Below the pieces are notes generated by a model that was given only the letters and a program-made list of their open reading frames with translations, ran no database searches and was not told the DNA's origin. The translations under genes were made by a program, and so were the position numbers. A DNA stretch of 64,000 nt from Candolleomyces eurysporus (Eukaryota > Basidiomycota > Agaricomycetes > Agaricales > Psathyrellaceae), in NCBI GenBank assembly GCA_027579435.1, contig JANBPK010000772.1:124001-188000 (forward strand), in the 5' to 3' direction. How positions within the stretch are numbered: position 1 is the stretch's first letter; each line of letters begins with the position of its first letter. Positions 21,454 through 33,582 of this stretch are shown one piece after another.

Positions 21454-22683
21454 CCTAGTCCTTGGGTGGGAGACGGACAGAGCCTCCGTTTCAGTTTTAT
21501 GATGCTACTTGAACAGTAACAACGTTGCTTCTAACACCCCTCAAACCTCCCTTTCTCACTGCGTCTCTAGGAGCCTCAGGTCGAGGCGCTTTACGAGTGA
21601 GAGTGAGAACAAATTCCACACGTAATTTTTGGCAAGCTCAATGGTGAGTGTTTCTCCGAACTGATGCTGCGGACCCTAGGCGGAGCTCGCTGCATTTCAG
21701 ACGCATTTTCACTTAGAGTACGAATTAGCGACCTAGAGGGGTAGGCTAAAATGTCTAGTATGAATCATATGAGCGAGACTGTGAAGAGTGAAGGCGTCGA
21801 ACTAACCACTCCAATCGATTCGACGGTCGTCGAGTTCGAGGCCGCCTGAAGGAATGGAGGTCCCACGTCAGCGCCACGGGAAATATTCACAGTCATTTGT
21901 AGCCATGCAAAGGCCATTGAGGCGCAGGCGTTCTCGGTGAATAATTGAGACCGAACTCACACCTGAAAAGTCTGCGAGGAAGTCATGTTGCAAGATGGCT
22001 GAAATGGACACGATGACGTGAGTTCTCGACAAGACTAACAAATCTGTCAGGTCCCAACGTGTCCGAAGACAATTACTCACCAATCAATATCGAGGACAAG
22101 GTCGACGATGCCCGAATTGAGTCAAGCTGAGATAGAGCTGAGATTAAGATAGCGCGGGGTGGCGGGGAATCAACACCATGTAGAAGACGTTACTGATTCT
22201 ATCCTGAGTACAATGAGGCAACATGTAGCCGGTGTGAAATCACCCTTTCGGACGAAGTTGAACTCGTATATACATTGGCCGTAGACCTGATCGAATGGTC
22301 GGTGGAGGAAGGTAGAATGAGTATTAGAGCTATTGGTGGGGCCAGAAGGAATGATGTGGACGTACAGAAAGACCGGCATCGTATGCTAGTGAACCAACAT
22401 CTCTGTGGATCGGCGATCCGACACTGCTCGATCTCCACCACACCAGGTTCAGATACACCAAACAACCTGTCAAACATACAAAACAAGGCAAGATAGGGTT
22501 CATAGTGCTTCGGTACATGGAGGGCGAACAGTTCTGCGGAAAATCTAGGTTGGCAGTTCGCGAGCGAACCCCGAAGCCGTCGGTCGTTTTGTCTACACCA
22601 ATACACCCATAGCAAATCCTGGCCGACGCGTCAAAGAGTTAGATCCCATCTGAAAGAAACACTAGACACGCATACATACTCAA
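21454..22683. other. Unresolved region between MFS gene and small membrane protein
   Basis: 1.2 kb. Minus-strand frames at 22199-22615 and 22330-22518 overlap and contain hydrophobic stretches ('LPCFVCLTGCLVYLNLVWW', 'LLAPPIALILILPS'), hinting at an unrecognised or decayed membrane-protein gene. No start, splice pattern or family could be established, so no gene is called. Confidence 0.35.
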
Positions 22684-23067
22684 TCAATCAACCTCTTCCA
22701 CTGTTGCTCCCGGCCACTCCTGCTCCTGTGGTTGCACTTGCTCCTGGGCACTTGCAGCCCGCGCCTTGTCGATTTCGTTGAAGAACCACGGCAATCCGTC
22801 TTCGAAGAACGTCGTCAGCCAGCTGGCAGCCGTCGTTATTGCATGTTGGAAGAAATAAATGTAGAATCCAATCCACGCGATCCCTTTGAAGAGGTATAGT
22901 AGAAAGTTGATTATTGGAATTAGGATTTTGAAGCCGACGAAACAGGTGGTCAGTGTTGTCAGGACCAGCCTCGATGTGCGGTGCAGATAGCTGATGAAGA
23001 CGAGGATCCCGAGTATTGAGAATTGGGTCCAGAATGAGTACTGAGATATGAGTGGCAGCGAAAACAT
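22684..23067 (-). CDS. Small membrane protein of unknown function
   Basis: Single-exon gene of 127 residues from ATG 23067 to the stop at 22684. Two to three hydrophobic segments are visible: 'FWTQFSILGILVFISYL' (about 12-28), 'FVGFKILIPIINFLLYLF' (about 43-60) and 'GIAWIGFYIYFFQHAIT' (about 62-78). The tail is polar, Gln/Glu-rich and ends 'GATVEEVD'. No known domain was recognised. The codon pattern and clean hydrophobic periodicity support a real gene. It sits head-to-tail upstream of an F-box gene in the same orientation. Confidence 0.6.
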   Translation of the reverse strand: MFSLPLISQYSFWTQFSILGILVFISYLHRTSRLVLTTLTTCFVGFKILIPIINFLLYLFKGIAWIGFYIYFFQHAITTAASWLTTFFEDGLPWFFNEIDKARAASAQEQVQPQEQEWPGATVEEVD

Positions 23068-23199
23068 GGTGGTCGTGGTGGAAGGTGATGCGTCAGTCCG
23101 AGAGGATGACTTTGACCTTGACGGATAACACTAACAAACAGTTCTCACCGTTCGCGTTCGCTGTCTCGTTCTTTACAACACATGTAATTTATATGACAC

Positions 23200-24744
23200 T
23201 TAAAAAATATTAAACGATGCTCCACCTGAAATACCGCTTGTTCCCAAGTCCAGCAAATCCCGAGCCTTTTCAAGGGCCACAGGCGCCTGGTCCTGAAATA
23301 TAGCCTTCCATTTGTTCCTCCCATGACGCCGCACGTCGACTTTGACCGTGAACGACTTCAACCTGGAGAATCGATCCCGTGGTTTCCCAGTGTCGTCAAT
23401 AATGACACGTCTCATGCGAGACCAGCTACCATCCTGATCCCAAAGGGCCTCCAGATCCCACTTGTACCATGGAATCACAAGGTGAACGTACTCCAAAAGG
23501 GAGCCCTGGTACTCGCTGAGTAGAGACACGATGCCTGCTGGAACGGCGAATTCCAGATTGACTTGTTCTGCCGAGCGAGGGTAATTGGTCAGGGTCAAGT
23601 GCGTGAGTCGGGGGACGGATGATAATGTCAGTATGTCAGGGAGTGATGGATAAAGCTCAAGGTCCAGTTCATTGCCTAAATATTATCGAATATTAGCATT
23701 AGTTCTGTGTCGGTGAGTGATGAAGAGACGCACGATTGTGAAAGGTCACATCCAGCCGTTGAAGCGAGTTAGAGGCCACAGTGAATAGTCGGAGAGGCTC
23801 GTTCAGGTCGGTTGAATTAGCCACCGTTAACGCAACCTCTTGCAGACCTTTAAAGATAGAGCGTGTGTGTCCCATCCTGAGGAATATTCCTAGCACGGAC
23901 AAGGCGTTGTGTATTTCTAGCCTCTGTACGGTGACAGATCGAGGTTCAGGCAGCGGGGGATCGGTCATACCGTTGATTTCGTCGATGGTGAGGTTTCGCG
24001 GTTGTAAGTGGAGACATCTGGCAACAAAGTTGAAAGTAGAAGGACCATCGGCAGGATACACATTTCTGATGTATAATCTCGGAAGGTGGAGTGGTGGCAG
24101 GGGTGCGATCTCCAAGTTATTCAACTAAAATTAGACTTGAGCATGACGAGTTCCCACCATAGACAGAGAAAACTCACTTCACTTAGACATTTTTCCAGTA
24201 GTTTTTGCTTCTCTTCTGGGATTGGAAATTGAAGCGATTCAACATGTCCGTTGAAGACCCGATGTAGGGCTTCGCTCATCGTATGTTCCATCGATATCTC
24301 CTTCAGCAATTCAGACCGGAATAGTAAGGACTCTAATCTTGGTAAAGAGGCCGTAATCCTGAGAATCAATGGGCTAAAATTGCTGTGGATCCTCAGGACT
24401 CGGACGTAGTGTCCGATCCCTGGACCCAGGGTTTCTGGAGTTGGTTGCTCAAGGAGATGGAGGAATGCTTGAACTCGGGAGGAGTTTGGCCGGGGATACG
24501 AGAATTGAGACCCATATGATGACATACGGTCAAACTCGACTTCTTCGAATATACGTCGTCGACATGCCGGAAGCAAAGCACGGCAAACGAAACAGAGATC
24601 TAAGAGGAATGGAAAGGCGCAGCCTTGATCGAGGGTGACGACATTGACCACGGCCTCCAAAATCTCGAGGGGAAGAGAAGTGTCTTATAATCCAATCAAT
24701 AAGGTTCGCAGAAGCAGGCAACATAATCTCTCACCGTTTGGCAT
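23200..24744 (-). CDS. F-box-like/leucine-rich protein
   Basis: Four exons on the minus strand: 24744-24735 (a 10-base first exon, ATG CCA AAC G), 24683-24178, 24124-23734 and 23675-23200. The sum is 1383 bases, 460 residues. The F-box-like start reads 'DTSLPLEILEAVVNVV' and 'CFVCRALLPACRRRIFEEVE'. Leucine-rich stretches follow ('LPRLESLLFRSELLKEI', 'SLQRLDVTF', 'PSLPDILTLSSVPRLTHLTL'). The tiny first exon was chosen because the frame upstream of 'DTSLPLE' is closed by a stop, while a GTGAGA...AAG intron joins it to an ATG exactly in phase. The role is probably SCF adaptor; the substrate is unknown. Confidence 0.82.
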
Positions 24745-25699
24745 CGTTGGACCAATCTATGAGGCTCGGATTAATGTTTGCGGGTTTGTCACTCGTTCGG
24801 ACTTTCGCAACGCCAAGTTCCGAGCCAACGCATTTCGACTCAGTTTGGCTCGTGCGTCACTGCGTATGGGTGAGAAATCGAACTGCTTGGGCGTGAACTC
24901 GTGACTGGCTCTCGCCTCAGAATTGAACCGCCATCTCCTTGACGGCCTTGACCTATGGGCAATGCTAGCAACCCATACTTGGCGTTTAAATGGTACTGTA
25001 TAGATTTCTAAAAGGCCCTAGTTCGCAGAAGTAAAATGCTTGAACGCTTGCCGTGGACCGCATAACAGTGGACACTGGTCGCGGTGTTTCGTAACATATT
25101 AGGACTCGGGGTAATGTATACCTGCATGGCCTTACTTACCAGTCTAATTAGGACCGTTTTCTTCAAATGTTTCCTCTGAAAGTGCGTTCCCTCACGTTCA
25201 ACTCCTAAACCAGCTCACACGATATTAGATATCTTTCATTTACACCATGAGTGGTGGTTCCTGAACCGTCCTATCACCCGATGCTCCTCCGAAGTGAGAA
25301 ACCCCATGATATTCATGTCATTTTGCTTCCGCCTCCGTATCCTATGGATATCGAGCTCCACTCCGTCGGCTTGTGAAGGGTATTTACCAATGCAGGCAAT
25401 CCCGACATTCATACGGTAAAGAGCATGTCTTGCGGGCTCCCCCTACCTATCACTGGATCATGCAGGCAGCTTCAAAAATTCGTCGCATGAATGCCAGCTG
25501 TAGCTCTCCTTCTCTCTCTCTTGCCTCCCGTCTACCGTCTTGCTACGGTACACGTCCCCATACTCGTTTCTTCCAATTTGCCTATTCCCAGCCGCTCTTT
25601 TCTCCCTTTCATTATCCTCACAGTCTTTACTCGGAACAGTCTTTCTTCTGTCTCCTATTATCACCTTCCTTACATATCTAGGGTCCTCCAGAGCTTAAC
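24745..25699. other. Intergenic region between divergent genes
   Basis: About 955 bases separating the divergently transcribed F-box gene (minus) and membrane protein (plus); it must hold both promoters. C/T-rich tracts lie just before 25700. Nothing coding was recognised. Confidence 0.45.
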
Positions 25700-26659
25700 A
25701 TGGCCATTTCTGCGGAGCTCCAGCTGGCAATATCTAAGCGCGAGGAGGCCTCTGAGACTCGTCCTCACCCTACGTATGTGTCCGAATCTACTCCATTTTT
25801 ACATAACTGACATTCCTCGCAAAATTGTATAGTGTCTGGTCGACGAGCGCCATCTTCGCCCTTGGATTTTCCGTATCCATACTCCTCCTCGTCCTTGCGT
25901 CCTGCGTAAGNTTCCGGAAACTCTTTTTTGCTTTCGAACGACCATCTGGTCCGTACTTATATTTTCCTTCGACTAGTTTCTTCTCCGTCGCAAAGCGAAA
26001 TTCCAATTTCGCCAACGCAACTCCGTGGCGCAGCTTGCATGGTCTCCGGTGACCACCCTCAACCAAACGCCTTTGGTCTCGCACACAAACACCCCCATGC
26101 GCCCAACACCCTCAGACAAGAAGCCACTTGTGCATCCGGGTGTTCTCAGCCGTAACACCAGCTTCTATACGGAGACTGTCCTGAACAGTCCATGTGCGAC
26201 GAAGGCAAAGGAAATTGAGATAGCCGAAGAGGATATTATCGGCTATACTAGACCTCGTGAAGACGATGGTGGTAGCGACTCGGAATCAGACGTGGACGAT
26301 AAGAGGAGTATTTCGCCGCTGATTATGAGCCCGTTATTAGCGCGTTTGCCTTCAGTCAAGACTGCTGGGTCGACGCGTGTTGCCGAGCTCGTCCGTTCTG
26401 GAAACGCTTCCCGAGATGAAGCTGCCGCATTTTGGGTGCGTGTTTCTCATAAGAGTATCATGAATTGCTTCTTTGCTGACCATGGTACCTTTGTCGTTAG
26501 GTGGGTGATAACGATCATCACGGCAGCGAGGTGTCTACCCCTCCTAAAATTGACACTCGTATGAGTGTGCTTGAGCGCAGAAGTGCCCTTTTCTCCCCAC
26601 ATGAGTTCCCCCACCTCTTCCAGGGCAAGGGCTCTTCATCTTCACCCAGGAAACTTTAG
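25700..26659 (+). CDS. Single-pass membrane protein of unknown function
   Basis: Four exons: 25700-25773, 25833-25905, 25977-26435, 26501-26659, sum 765 bases, 254 residues. A short N-terminus ('MAISAELQLAISKREEASE') precedes one transmembrane helix ('IFALGFSVSILLLVLASC'). A strongly basic juxtamembrane stretch ('FLLRRKAKFQFRQR') follows, which by the positive-inside rule puts the long C-terminal part in the cytosol. That part is low-complexity, with an acidic patch ('REDDGGSDSESDVDDKR') and Ser/Pro-rich segments, ending 'GKGSSSSPRKL'. No catalytic domain was recognised. The N at 25911 lies in the second intron. Confidence 0.72.
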
Positions 26660-27120
26660 AGGCCATCCGATTATGGAATTTTTATATTTATATCACACCG
26701 GCCCAGGTGATGCCCAGGTCACTCATCGCCATTGCCTCAGGCTAATGGCTGGATGAATCCCGAATTTATGGACACTGAAACTTTAAGTGCCGGTTTCTCC
26801 TATTCTTGTATCGCCTTTCACTGCGAACTCACCTAGTAATTCTGTGAATATAGTAACACCTCCATAGACCGACTATTCATAGGTTCATCCAATTGGATTA
26901 TTTTGTTTTCCTTGGTGCAACTGTAATACCAGATTTTTCCCTTCCTTCCGGACAGTTATTACTTCGGCTCTCATCTATCTGTACTCGATCCCCTTGGTAG
27001 CATTTTTGCGACATTTTCGATCTTTTTTGGGCTAATTATATGCCTGTTGTCAGTTGTTTATCACCGTTGAGGAAGATAATGATGGGCCATTGCAACCGGG
27101 GTTGGTTCCCGACCACCATC
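26660..27120. other. Intergenic region
   Basis: 460 bases holding the 3' end of the membrane-protein gene and the promoter of the carboxypeptidase-like gene. AT-rich; in-frame ATGs at 27040 and 27079 upstream of the chosen start at 27121 are noted but not preferred. No gene seen. Confidence 0.4.
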
Positions 27121-28805
27121 ATGAAGACATGGCTTTACCTGCTTTTAGCCGTTGTCGGCGTCAATGGCTACAATGACCAGCAAGTTTTGGTTGAAAATGA
27201 GCCCGTAGCAGGCCTTTTGAGGAGGTTCAATGTCTCAGGGCGACACGAGGCTCAAAACGTGGTTTCACTGGCCCGGGTGCGTATTCGCAGAAAGGTCCTT
27301 TACAAGCCTTTGACCGTATATGCAGGTCTATGACTTGGACGTATGGAGTGTATCGAACTCGCATATCGATATCTACTGGCCGCAGGGTGCAGCTTCGAGC
27401 TTACCGCCGGATCTCGAAGAAGTACCCCACACTACCAGATCAGTACCCCTTACGATGACCAGCCACAGGACGTCTGAGAAGCCCGATTGGAACCTCAGGC
27501 ATCTGAATAAATCATCGTTCCACGAGACCTATCACCATCTGGACGAAGTGGAAGAATTCATGCGACAGCTCGAAGCCCAGTTTCCCAACACCACCAAGGT
27601 GCATAGGGTTGCGTTGACGGCTGAGGGGAGAGATGTGTACGCTCTGGAGATTTCCAAACCTGAGTCTTCAGCGGAGAATAATGACGACAAGAAGAAGAAG
27701 AAGAAGAAAAAGAAAAAGGAGGGAAAGCATCCTCTGGGACCCAAGCTCAATTTCGTGATTGTGGGTGCGCAACATGCGCGCGAGGTACGTACGCCATTCG
27801 TTCACACCGCAGGCTACGGATCTGATACAATTACAGTGGATTGCAACCTCGACATCATTGTACCTGGCACACGCTCTTTCCCTCAATTCCACCGACCTTC
27901 ACTCGTTGCTCGACGTGTTCAACTTCCACATCATCCCCAGCCCCAATCCGGATGGCTACGTCTACACTTGGGAGGAAGACCGTTACTGGTACAAGAACAG
28001 GCAGATTGTCGATTCTCATGTCAAATGTCGAGGGTTGGATACAAACAGAAATTGGGTGGGTCCCTTGTCGGCGTGATTGATCAACCGAGTGTTTAAACAT
28101 TCCTGCAGGGTTACAAGTGGCATCCCGAGCCCGTCCACGGCCCTTTCAAGCCCACACATCCGGTGGACCCTTGTTCTCACTGGTACCCGGGCGGCAGACC
28201 ATTTGAATCTGCAGAAGTCAACGGTATCGCCAACTACGTTAACACCCTCACGGATCTGATTGGCTTCCTTGATCTGCGGAGCTACGGTCAAATGAGTGAG
28301 TGTTCTGGGTTTCATGTTTCCGTCTCTATCGTTAACTGTGGACAGTCTCTACTCCCTACTCATATTCCTGCAAACGATATCCCAAGGACATTGAAGATCA
28401 GACCGAAGCAGCCTACGGCGCCGTGCAGGCTATCAAGGCGTCTCATGGAGTGCATTTCGAGGCTGGACGAGTGTGCGAGACACTGTACGAAGCTCCAGGG
28501 AACATTCTCGACTGGATGTACTCGAAGGAGGGTATCAAGTACTCTTATGCTGTCCACCTCCGAGATACCGGAACAGTGAGTGCACCCAAATACGTTTTAC
28601 TTTCGAGTTCTGCTGACGACAATGCTTGCTTCAGTGGGGTTTCTCGTTGCCCGAGAAATATATTCGACCAGTGGGAGAAGAGACTTCGGGGATGGTGCGG
28701 TATCTCGGCAAGTTCATCGCCGCGAAGTTGAATCGTGAGTCTGGAATCCGTGTTCCGCCTCCAATTTATTATCCTTACTAATGCTTCGTTCCAGGTAAAC
28801 TGTAA
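27121..28805 (+). CDS. M14 zinc-carboxypeptidase family protein, Ecm14-like, probably inactive
   Basis: Seven exons: 27121-27276, 27326-27784, 27837-28055, 28109-28295, 28346-28575, 28635-28734, 28795-28805, sum 1362 bases, 453 residues. A signal peptide ('MKTWLYLLLAVVGVNG') decides the start over ATGs at 27040 and 27079. A propeptide-like region precedes the M14 fold. Zinc motif HxxE is present ('GAQHAREWIATS'), as is substrate-binding 'DTNRNW'. The usual third zinc ligand in 'D-L/I-H-S-Y' is Arg here ('LIGFLDLRSYGQM'), and the catalytic Glu of 'F-E-L-R-D-T-G' is His ('YAVHLRDTGT'). Fungal Ecm14 proteins are known pseudo-proteases lacking that Glu, so this is best read as an Ecm14-type secretory pseudo-enzyme. 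Ten consecutive Lys (about 27690-27720) form an odd insert. Confidence 0.87.
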
Positions 28806-29870
28806 TTGTATGACTGCCCTTATGTTCCTACTTCCTCCGTTTCCTATAGTTCGGGAATCTACAGTGCTGCTTTTGTTGCTCTATTTCGAACGTGTCTTCT
28901 ATTCCGCCGCGATTCTAGGTTTGGTTCTCTCGGACGTGGCGCAGTGCATGTCAACTTTTTATTAATTGTTCGACCATATGACCCTTCCAACAGACGCCCG
29001 TTCCTCTTCTGTATCAGCTTTCGATCCTTGGAAGAGGCTTGGTCACCAGATCATCACTCCAACCCCAACATTTCCTAGTTATCATACCTGTCTAGTGGTG
29101 AATCGTCCCGCAAATGAAATCATTCCATCTTGTAACTCCAAACGGTAGATCGTAATCGCAAGGTATCAATGCGGCTGTATTTCCCTCTCCGCGCCTTGAC
29201 ACCAGCTGATAAGTAGATCTTCAGGGTCAATTTCTTCCAAACGTTCCACGGCGGGTTGCACTTGCGGCTCTCTGAATATCGGTATTCATATTTTGACCGT
29301 GCCCACGCAGCTTCCCACTCCCCTGAAGTGCGGCGGTGCGGCGCTCTGATTGCTGCAACAGAAATTGGCCGATCAAAAGCGTCCGTGTAACTTGCTTCCC
29401 CCTGACTCCCACTTGTTTCTAAATCTGGAAGTTTATTGGACAGCACAATGGCCGGTTTCATCGCCAACCCCATTCATCCAGATCGTATTTTCCCTCCGTT
29501 CGTGTGTACGCACCAAATCTGGGTTCGTCGCAATGACGATTGGAGTCACCGTTGAAACCGAAATACTTAAATACCCATTGCTCTAGCCCGATTACCACGG
29601 TGCCAGCTCTGACTCTCCCCTCTTTTCACGCTAGGGCTCCGCCCGACGCCGCCTAAGAGTGCATTAATCCGACTTAGGCAACCCGAGGGGCGGCTGTGTT
29701 TGGTCGAATTTGACCACTAATACTTAAAGGTTGACGGCGGAAATGGTCCAGGTATTGTGACGATCCTCACCCTGTCCCTCTACCTCGTGCCCTGACCATT
29801 CTCGCAGTATTACCCACAGGCCGTGGCTATAAAGCACTGGTGGACGTTGCTGTTCAAAAAAGAACGACCA
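28806..29870. other. Intergenic region
   Basis: About 1.06 kb between two plus-strand genes. No coding sequence was recognised. A TATAAAG at about 29828-29834 lies 37-43 bases upstream of the next ATG and may be a core promoter element. Confidence 0.4.
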
Positions 29871-31252
29871 ATGCCTCAATCCCATCCTCCCACACTGGCT
29901 CAAGAATTAGTGGACGTCGTCATCGACGCGGTTGCGTCATCGTGCTCATACGACTACTTTGCACGCGAGACCCTTCGACGATGTTCGCTCGTCAACAAAG
30001 CCTTCCTTCCTCGATGCCGCATGCACCTCTTCTCAGAGGTCAAGTTCAACATCCAATACACTCAGTCTGCGAGGATGCAGTCGTTCCTCGAGTTGTTGGA
30101 ACATCCCCTCTCACAAATTGCGCCTTACGTCCAAACACTGCAGCTGCGGGACGCGTTTTGGGAACCAGAGTTGCCGAAGATATTATCGTACCTCCGAAAT
30201 CTCCGCAGCTTGCACCTTCGTGTAAGGCCTGGAACGACCTCGTGGCCAAGTTTCAACCCGGCATTTAAGGAGGCGCTGCTACAGACAATGGAACTCCAGA
30301 GTCTGGAAGAGGTGTACATACGAGGATTCACGGCGCTTCCACCGGTGCTTTTCGCGTCTTCTCCTAACCTCAAGAAGCTTGATATCCGGGATTCGACCCT
30401 TGTGGACGATTGGCCGTCTTCAGAAACGCGTTCAACATCCCATTCACAGCCTATCTCGTTCGCGACAGGCTCGCAATCCATTTCATCACCTTTGCCGCTT
30501 CCATTGCGATCATCATCATCACAGTTAACGGCACTCTGTGTTCAAGAATCGTTCCCACTCATTCTTCCATTGTTCAACGAAAACATTTTATCCCCATCCA
30601 AATTGGCCCAAGTCGATTTCGTTGCGACTATCCATTCTGATGTGAACGTTGTCACCCAGATCGTGGGCTTGTCCTCAGCCACGATCAACAAATTCAGTTT
30701 TAGCAATCGGCTAGGTGAGTTCCAATTCATTCAACTATTACGCATATCTTCCATTCTAACTGACACTGCTATTGTCCTTCTCCCGCATTATCAGATGACG
30801 CTCTGCCTGATATATGTCTTTCATCCACCGACTTTCCCAACCTTCAAGTCATGAATCTAGAATTACGATCGCATTTCCAGGATTGCCACGACGGGCTTCC
30901 TACGAGTCTACGAGCCCTGCTTCTAGGGATCTCGCCAAATTCTCCCATCAGAAGGCTGAATATCAGGATTAGGTGGGAATCATGCAATCCGGATGTTCCA
31001 TGGAACGGACAGGCGATCAGAGATTCGTGGGATGAGGTGGATATGGTTTTGTCGATGGTGGAGCATCTCAAGTCGGTATCCGTTGCGTTCATCGTGGGCT
31101 ACTGTAATGGGAAGAGTGACTGGGCGGCCGAAGATATCATGTCGGTGGAGAATGCTTCTGAAGAGCTTGATGACCAGCTTGCACGGCTGTTCAAGCGAAC
31201 GTCGAACAGGGATGGGGTGCAAATGCGTGTGTACCGGGAGTCATCGTTTTAA
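29871..31252 (+). CDS. F-box-like/leucine-rich protein
   Basis: Two exons, 29871-30714 and 30795-31252 (1302 bases, 433 residues). The frame is open upstream to 29823 but begins there with GTG, so the first ATG, 'MPQSHPPTLAQELVDVVIDA', is taken. An F-box-like motif covers about residues 7-50 ('LAQELVDVVIDAV', 'RCSLVNKAFLPRCRMHLFSE'). Leucine-rich repeats follow ('LSYLRNLRSLHLR', 'SSPNLKKLDIRDS'). The pattern of a short F-box then 'FLELLEHPLSQIAPYVQTL' resembles the gene at 23200-24744 ('FLHLLEQPTPETLGPGI'), so the two are probably distant paralogs. SCF adaptor role inferred. Confidence 0.83.
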
Positions 31253-31707
31253 CTGGCTGTGGTTGTCCGCGTCATGATGACGGTGCTACAGGCAGTATGT
31301 TTTGGTATCGTTCGAGTTACCCTTTAGTTATACTATTATACTTACATTAAACATCTTCATATTATTTAACTGTAAACGGCTATGTATAATTGTAATGCCA
31401 ACTTCATTTCATGACAAGGATGAGAGCGCAGATAAGATTAGATGGTCACGGATTACGGAAATGAGATCCGCTGATAGTGGTTACAGCCCTTAGAGGCATG
31501 CGAGCAGCAGCCATCATGCATGCCATTCAACGCACGGAAGAGGCTAAAGCTGCCAACAGGTCCAAAGCAATGCGTCCTCCACGTGTATATAGGGTCATCT
31601 TTGCGCTCTTCGATGCCTCACGTCTTACATTGACAAGAATGCAGGACCAGTGGCATCACTGAACGCCTCACTCGCCATTGCGGCATCCTTGGCTTCATAC
31701 TACGACC
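31253..31707. other. Intergenic region
   Basis: 455 bases between two plus-strand F-box genes. AT-rich first half (3' region), no coding sequence recognised. Confidence 0.4.
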
Positions 31708-33582
31708 ATGCCTTCCCTAGTAGTCCAAGACCGGGCTACCGCAGAGCTCGCTACTAGGAGCTCCCTAGCTGCTACAACTCCGGCTGCCAAGGCCGAGAAA
31801 CGGTCTAGGAGGAAGAGCTCGCTGAAGACCTTCTTCCTCCCGGTGACTACCAAGTCCCCTGTCGTCGTTTCTCCAGAAGGAACGACTGTCGTCGGCTCAC
31901 TACCCGAGGACATTGTTCGAGAGATCGTTGACCGACTCCAGCCCAATGATATCCTCAGTTTCAGTTTGACGGTGAGTACATATTACTCGGTGCAACACGT
32001 TGGGCGGAGGACTGAAACCCCTGTTTCCGCTTTAGTCCACTCACCTACGCCGGCTACTGCTACCAGCGCTCTATGACACAGTCGTACTCAAGTCAAGTCG
32101 AGCATGCCGCACGGCCTTGTTAATGTTCCGGGAGAAGCGATATTTGTGCCGGTACATCCGAAAGCTGGCTGTTAGACCCAACTATTACCTCGCATGGCCC
32201 AAACCTGACGACTATCTTGAGGAAGAATGGGTGGCAGAGATGCTGATTGGCTTATCAGATGATCTGACTGTGCTGAACACCTTCGATTGGGATGCATTGG
32301 AGCTACCGCCGGACCGTTTGTGGGATTCTCTCTCCAAAAGGTCAGTCAGGCCGTAAGTTGTCGTGATGTCGATACGATGCTATTGATCCGTTGTAGATGC
32401 CCTACCTTGAAGAGTATCTCTACCAACATAGGAAGGAAGAATCTAGACCCCGACAGTAGCCTCTTCCAGTTCAGAGGCCTTACAAGTTTCTCCCTTATCG
32501 CACGACACGGCCTCCCCAGCACTTCCGAACTCCTCCCCATCCCCGAAGACCTACCAGACGCCTTCTGGGATATGATACTAAACCGCTGTCCAGACCTTGA
32601 AGAACTAGCCATCTGCACCTTTTCCCCCACTACTCGCCTCTTCGATATCGATCGCATAATGGAAGGTTCGTGGCCGTCACTCCACAGCCTAACCTTGGGT
32701 TCTTTCGGCTACAGCAACGACTTCTCTCTGGGACCTTCGACCTTAGTGAGCGAAGGCACTCTCTCCGAATTCCTCGAAGGACACAAAGGTCTCAAGTACC
32801 TCCGATTTTTATGGAATTTCCGCCACTTCATGAGCCCCGACTCCATTGTTTTCACACTCCCCTCCAACTCCCTACCAGCGTTGACGACATTTATCGGAAT
32901 ATACCAACAACTTGCAAATACCCCAAACCCGCAAACGATCGAGACTCTCGACCTCACCTGCGAACCGATATATCAAAGTCGGATGACCGCAGTCTGTTCG
33001 ATACTGCGCGGCCTTCCGAACCTCACCTCACTCGAGATTTGGGTTCACCTCTTCGATTCGGACAGCGACCACACGCATTTCTTCCACAGCATTATGGAGG
33101 CGTGTCCTAAGCTGACCGACTTTCACTTCATGTGCACCAACTCGTTCACAGCGAAGCCATTGAAGCAGCTGCTGTCGGGCTTGTACCTCCTCCCCGAACT
33201 CAAACGATTCTCATTGACGAAAGGGCACAAGTATTTCGACGAGCCGATGTTGGAGACGGCTATGAAGGTTGTTAGGCAAGCTCCGAAGGTGAAGCAGGTT
33301 AACCTCCGGTGGGCGAGGGAGAGATGCCCGAACCATCTCAAACAAGAGGGTAGCTACGACGTTGTGTGCCACGAGGAGACTGGGATGCCGTGCGCACTAA
33401 ATGTCGTCGAGAAGGGTATCGCGCTCGTAGGAGGGCCATTCTTCCGGCAGTATCAGCATACGTTCAATTTGGGTATTGGGCAGTCGACTGAGTGGCAAAA
33501 GACGGTGTCGCAGAGGACGAGGGTCGTGAGGAAGAGGGTGAGCAGTATGTTATCTATTCGGCAGTTGGCTCTGACCGAGTAA
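31708..33582 (+). CDS. F-box protein with long leucine-rich region
   Basis: Three exons: 31708-31971, 32036-32340 and 32397-33582 (1755 bases, 584 residues). The second donor is uncertain: GTCAGT at 32341 or GTAAGT at 32353, both in phase, differing by four residues. A basic, Ser/Lys-rich N-terminus ('KAEKRSRRKSSLKTFF') leads to the F-box ('GSLPEDIVREIVDRLQPNDI' and 'STHLRRLLLPALYDTVVL'). Long leucine-rich repeats follow ('CPTLKSIS', 'CPDLEELAI', 'LPNLTSLEIWV', 'LPELKRFSL'). The C-terminus has 'CHEETGMPC' near 'ALNVVEKGIALVGGPFF'. A CAD-like HMM was not recognisable by eye. Probable SCF adaptor. Confidence 0.85.

Noticed and set aside
27040..27120. Upstream Met starts of the carboxypeptidase-like gene (27040, 27079)
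   Set aside because: They would bury the signal peptide that begins exactly at 27121.
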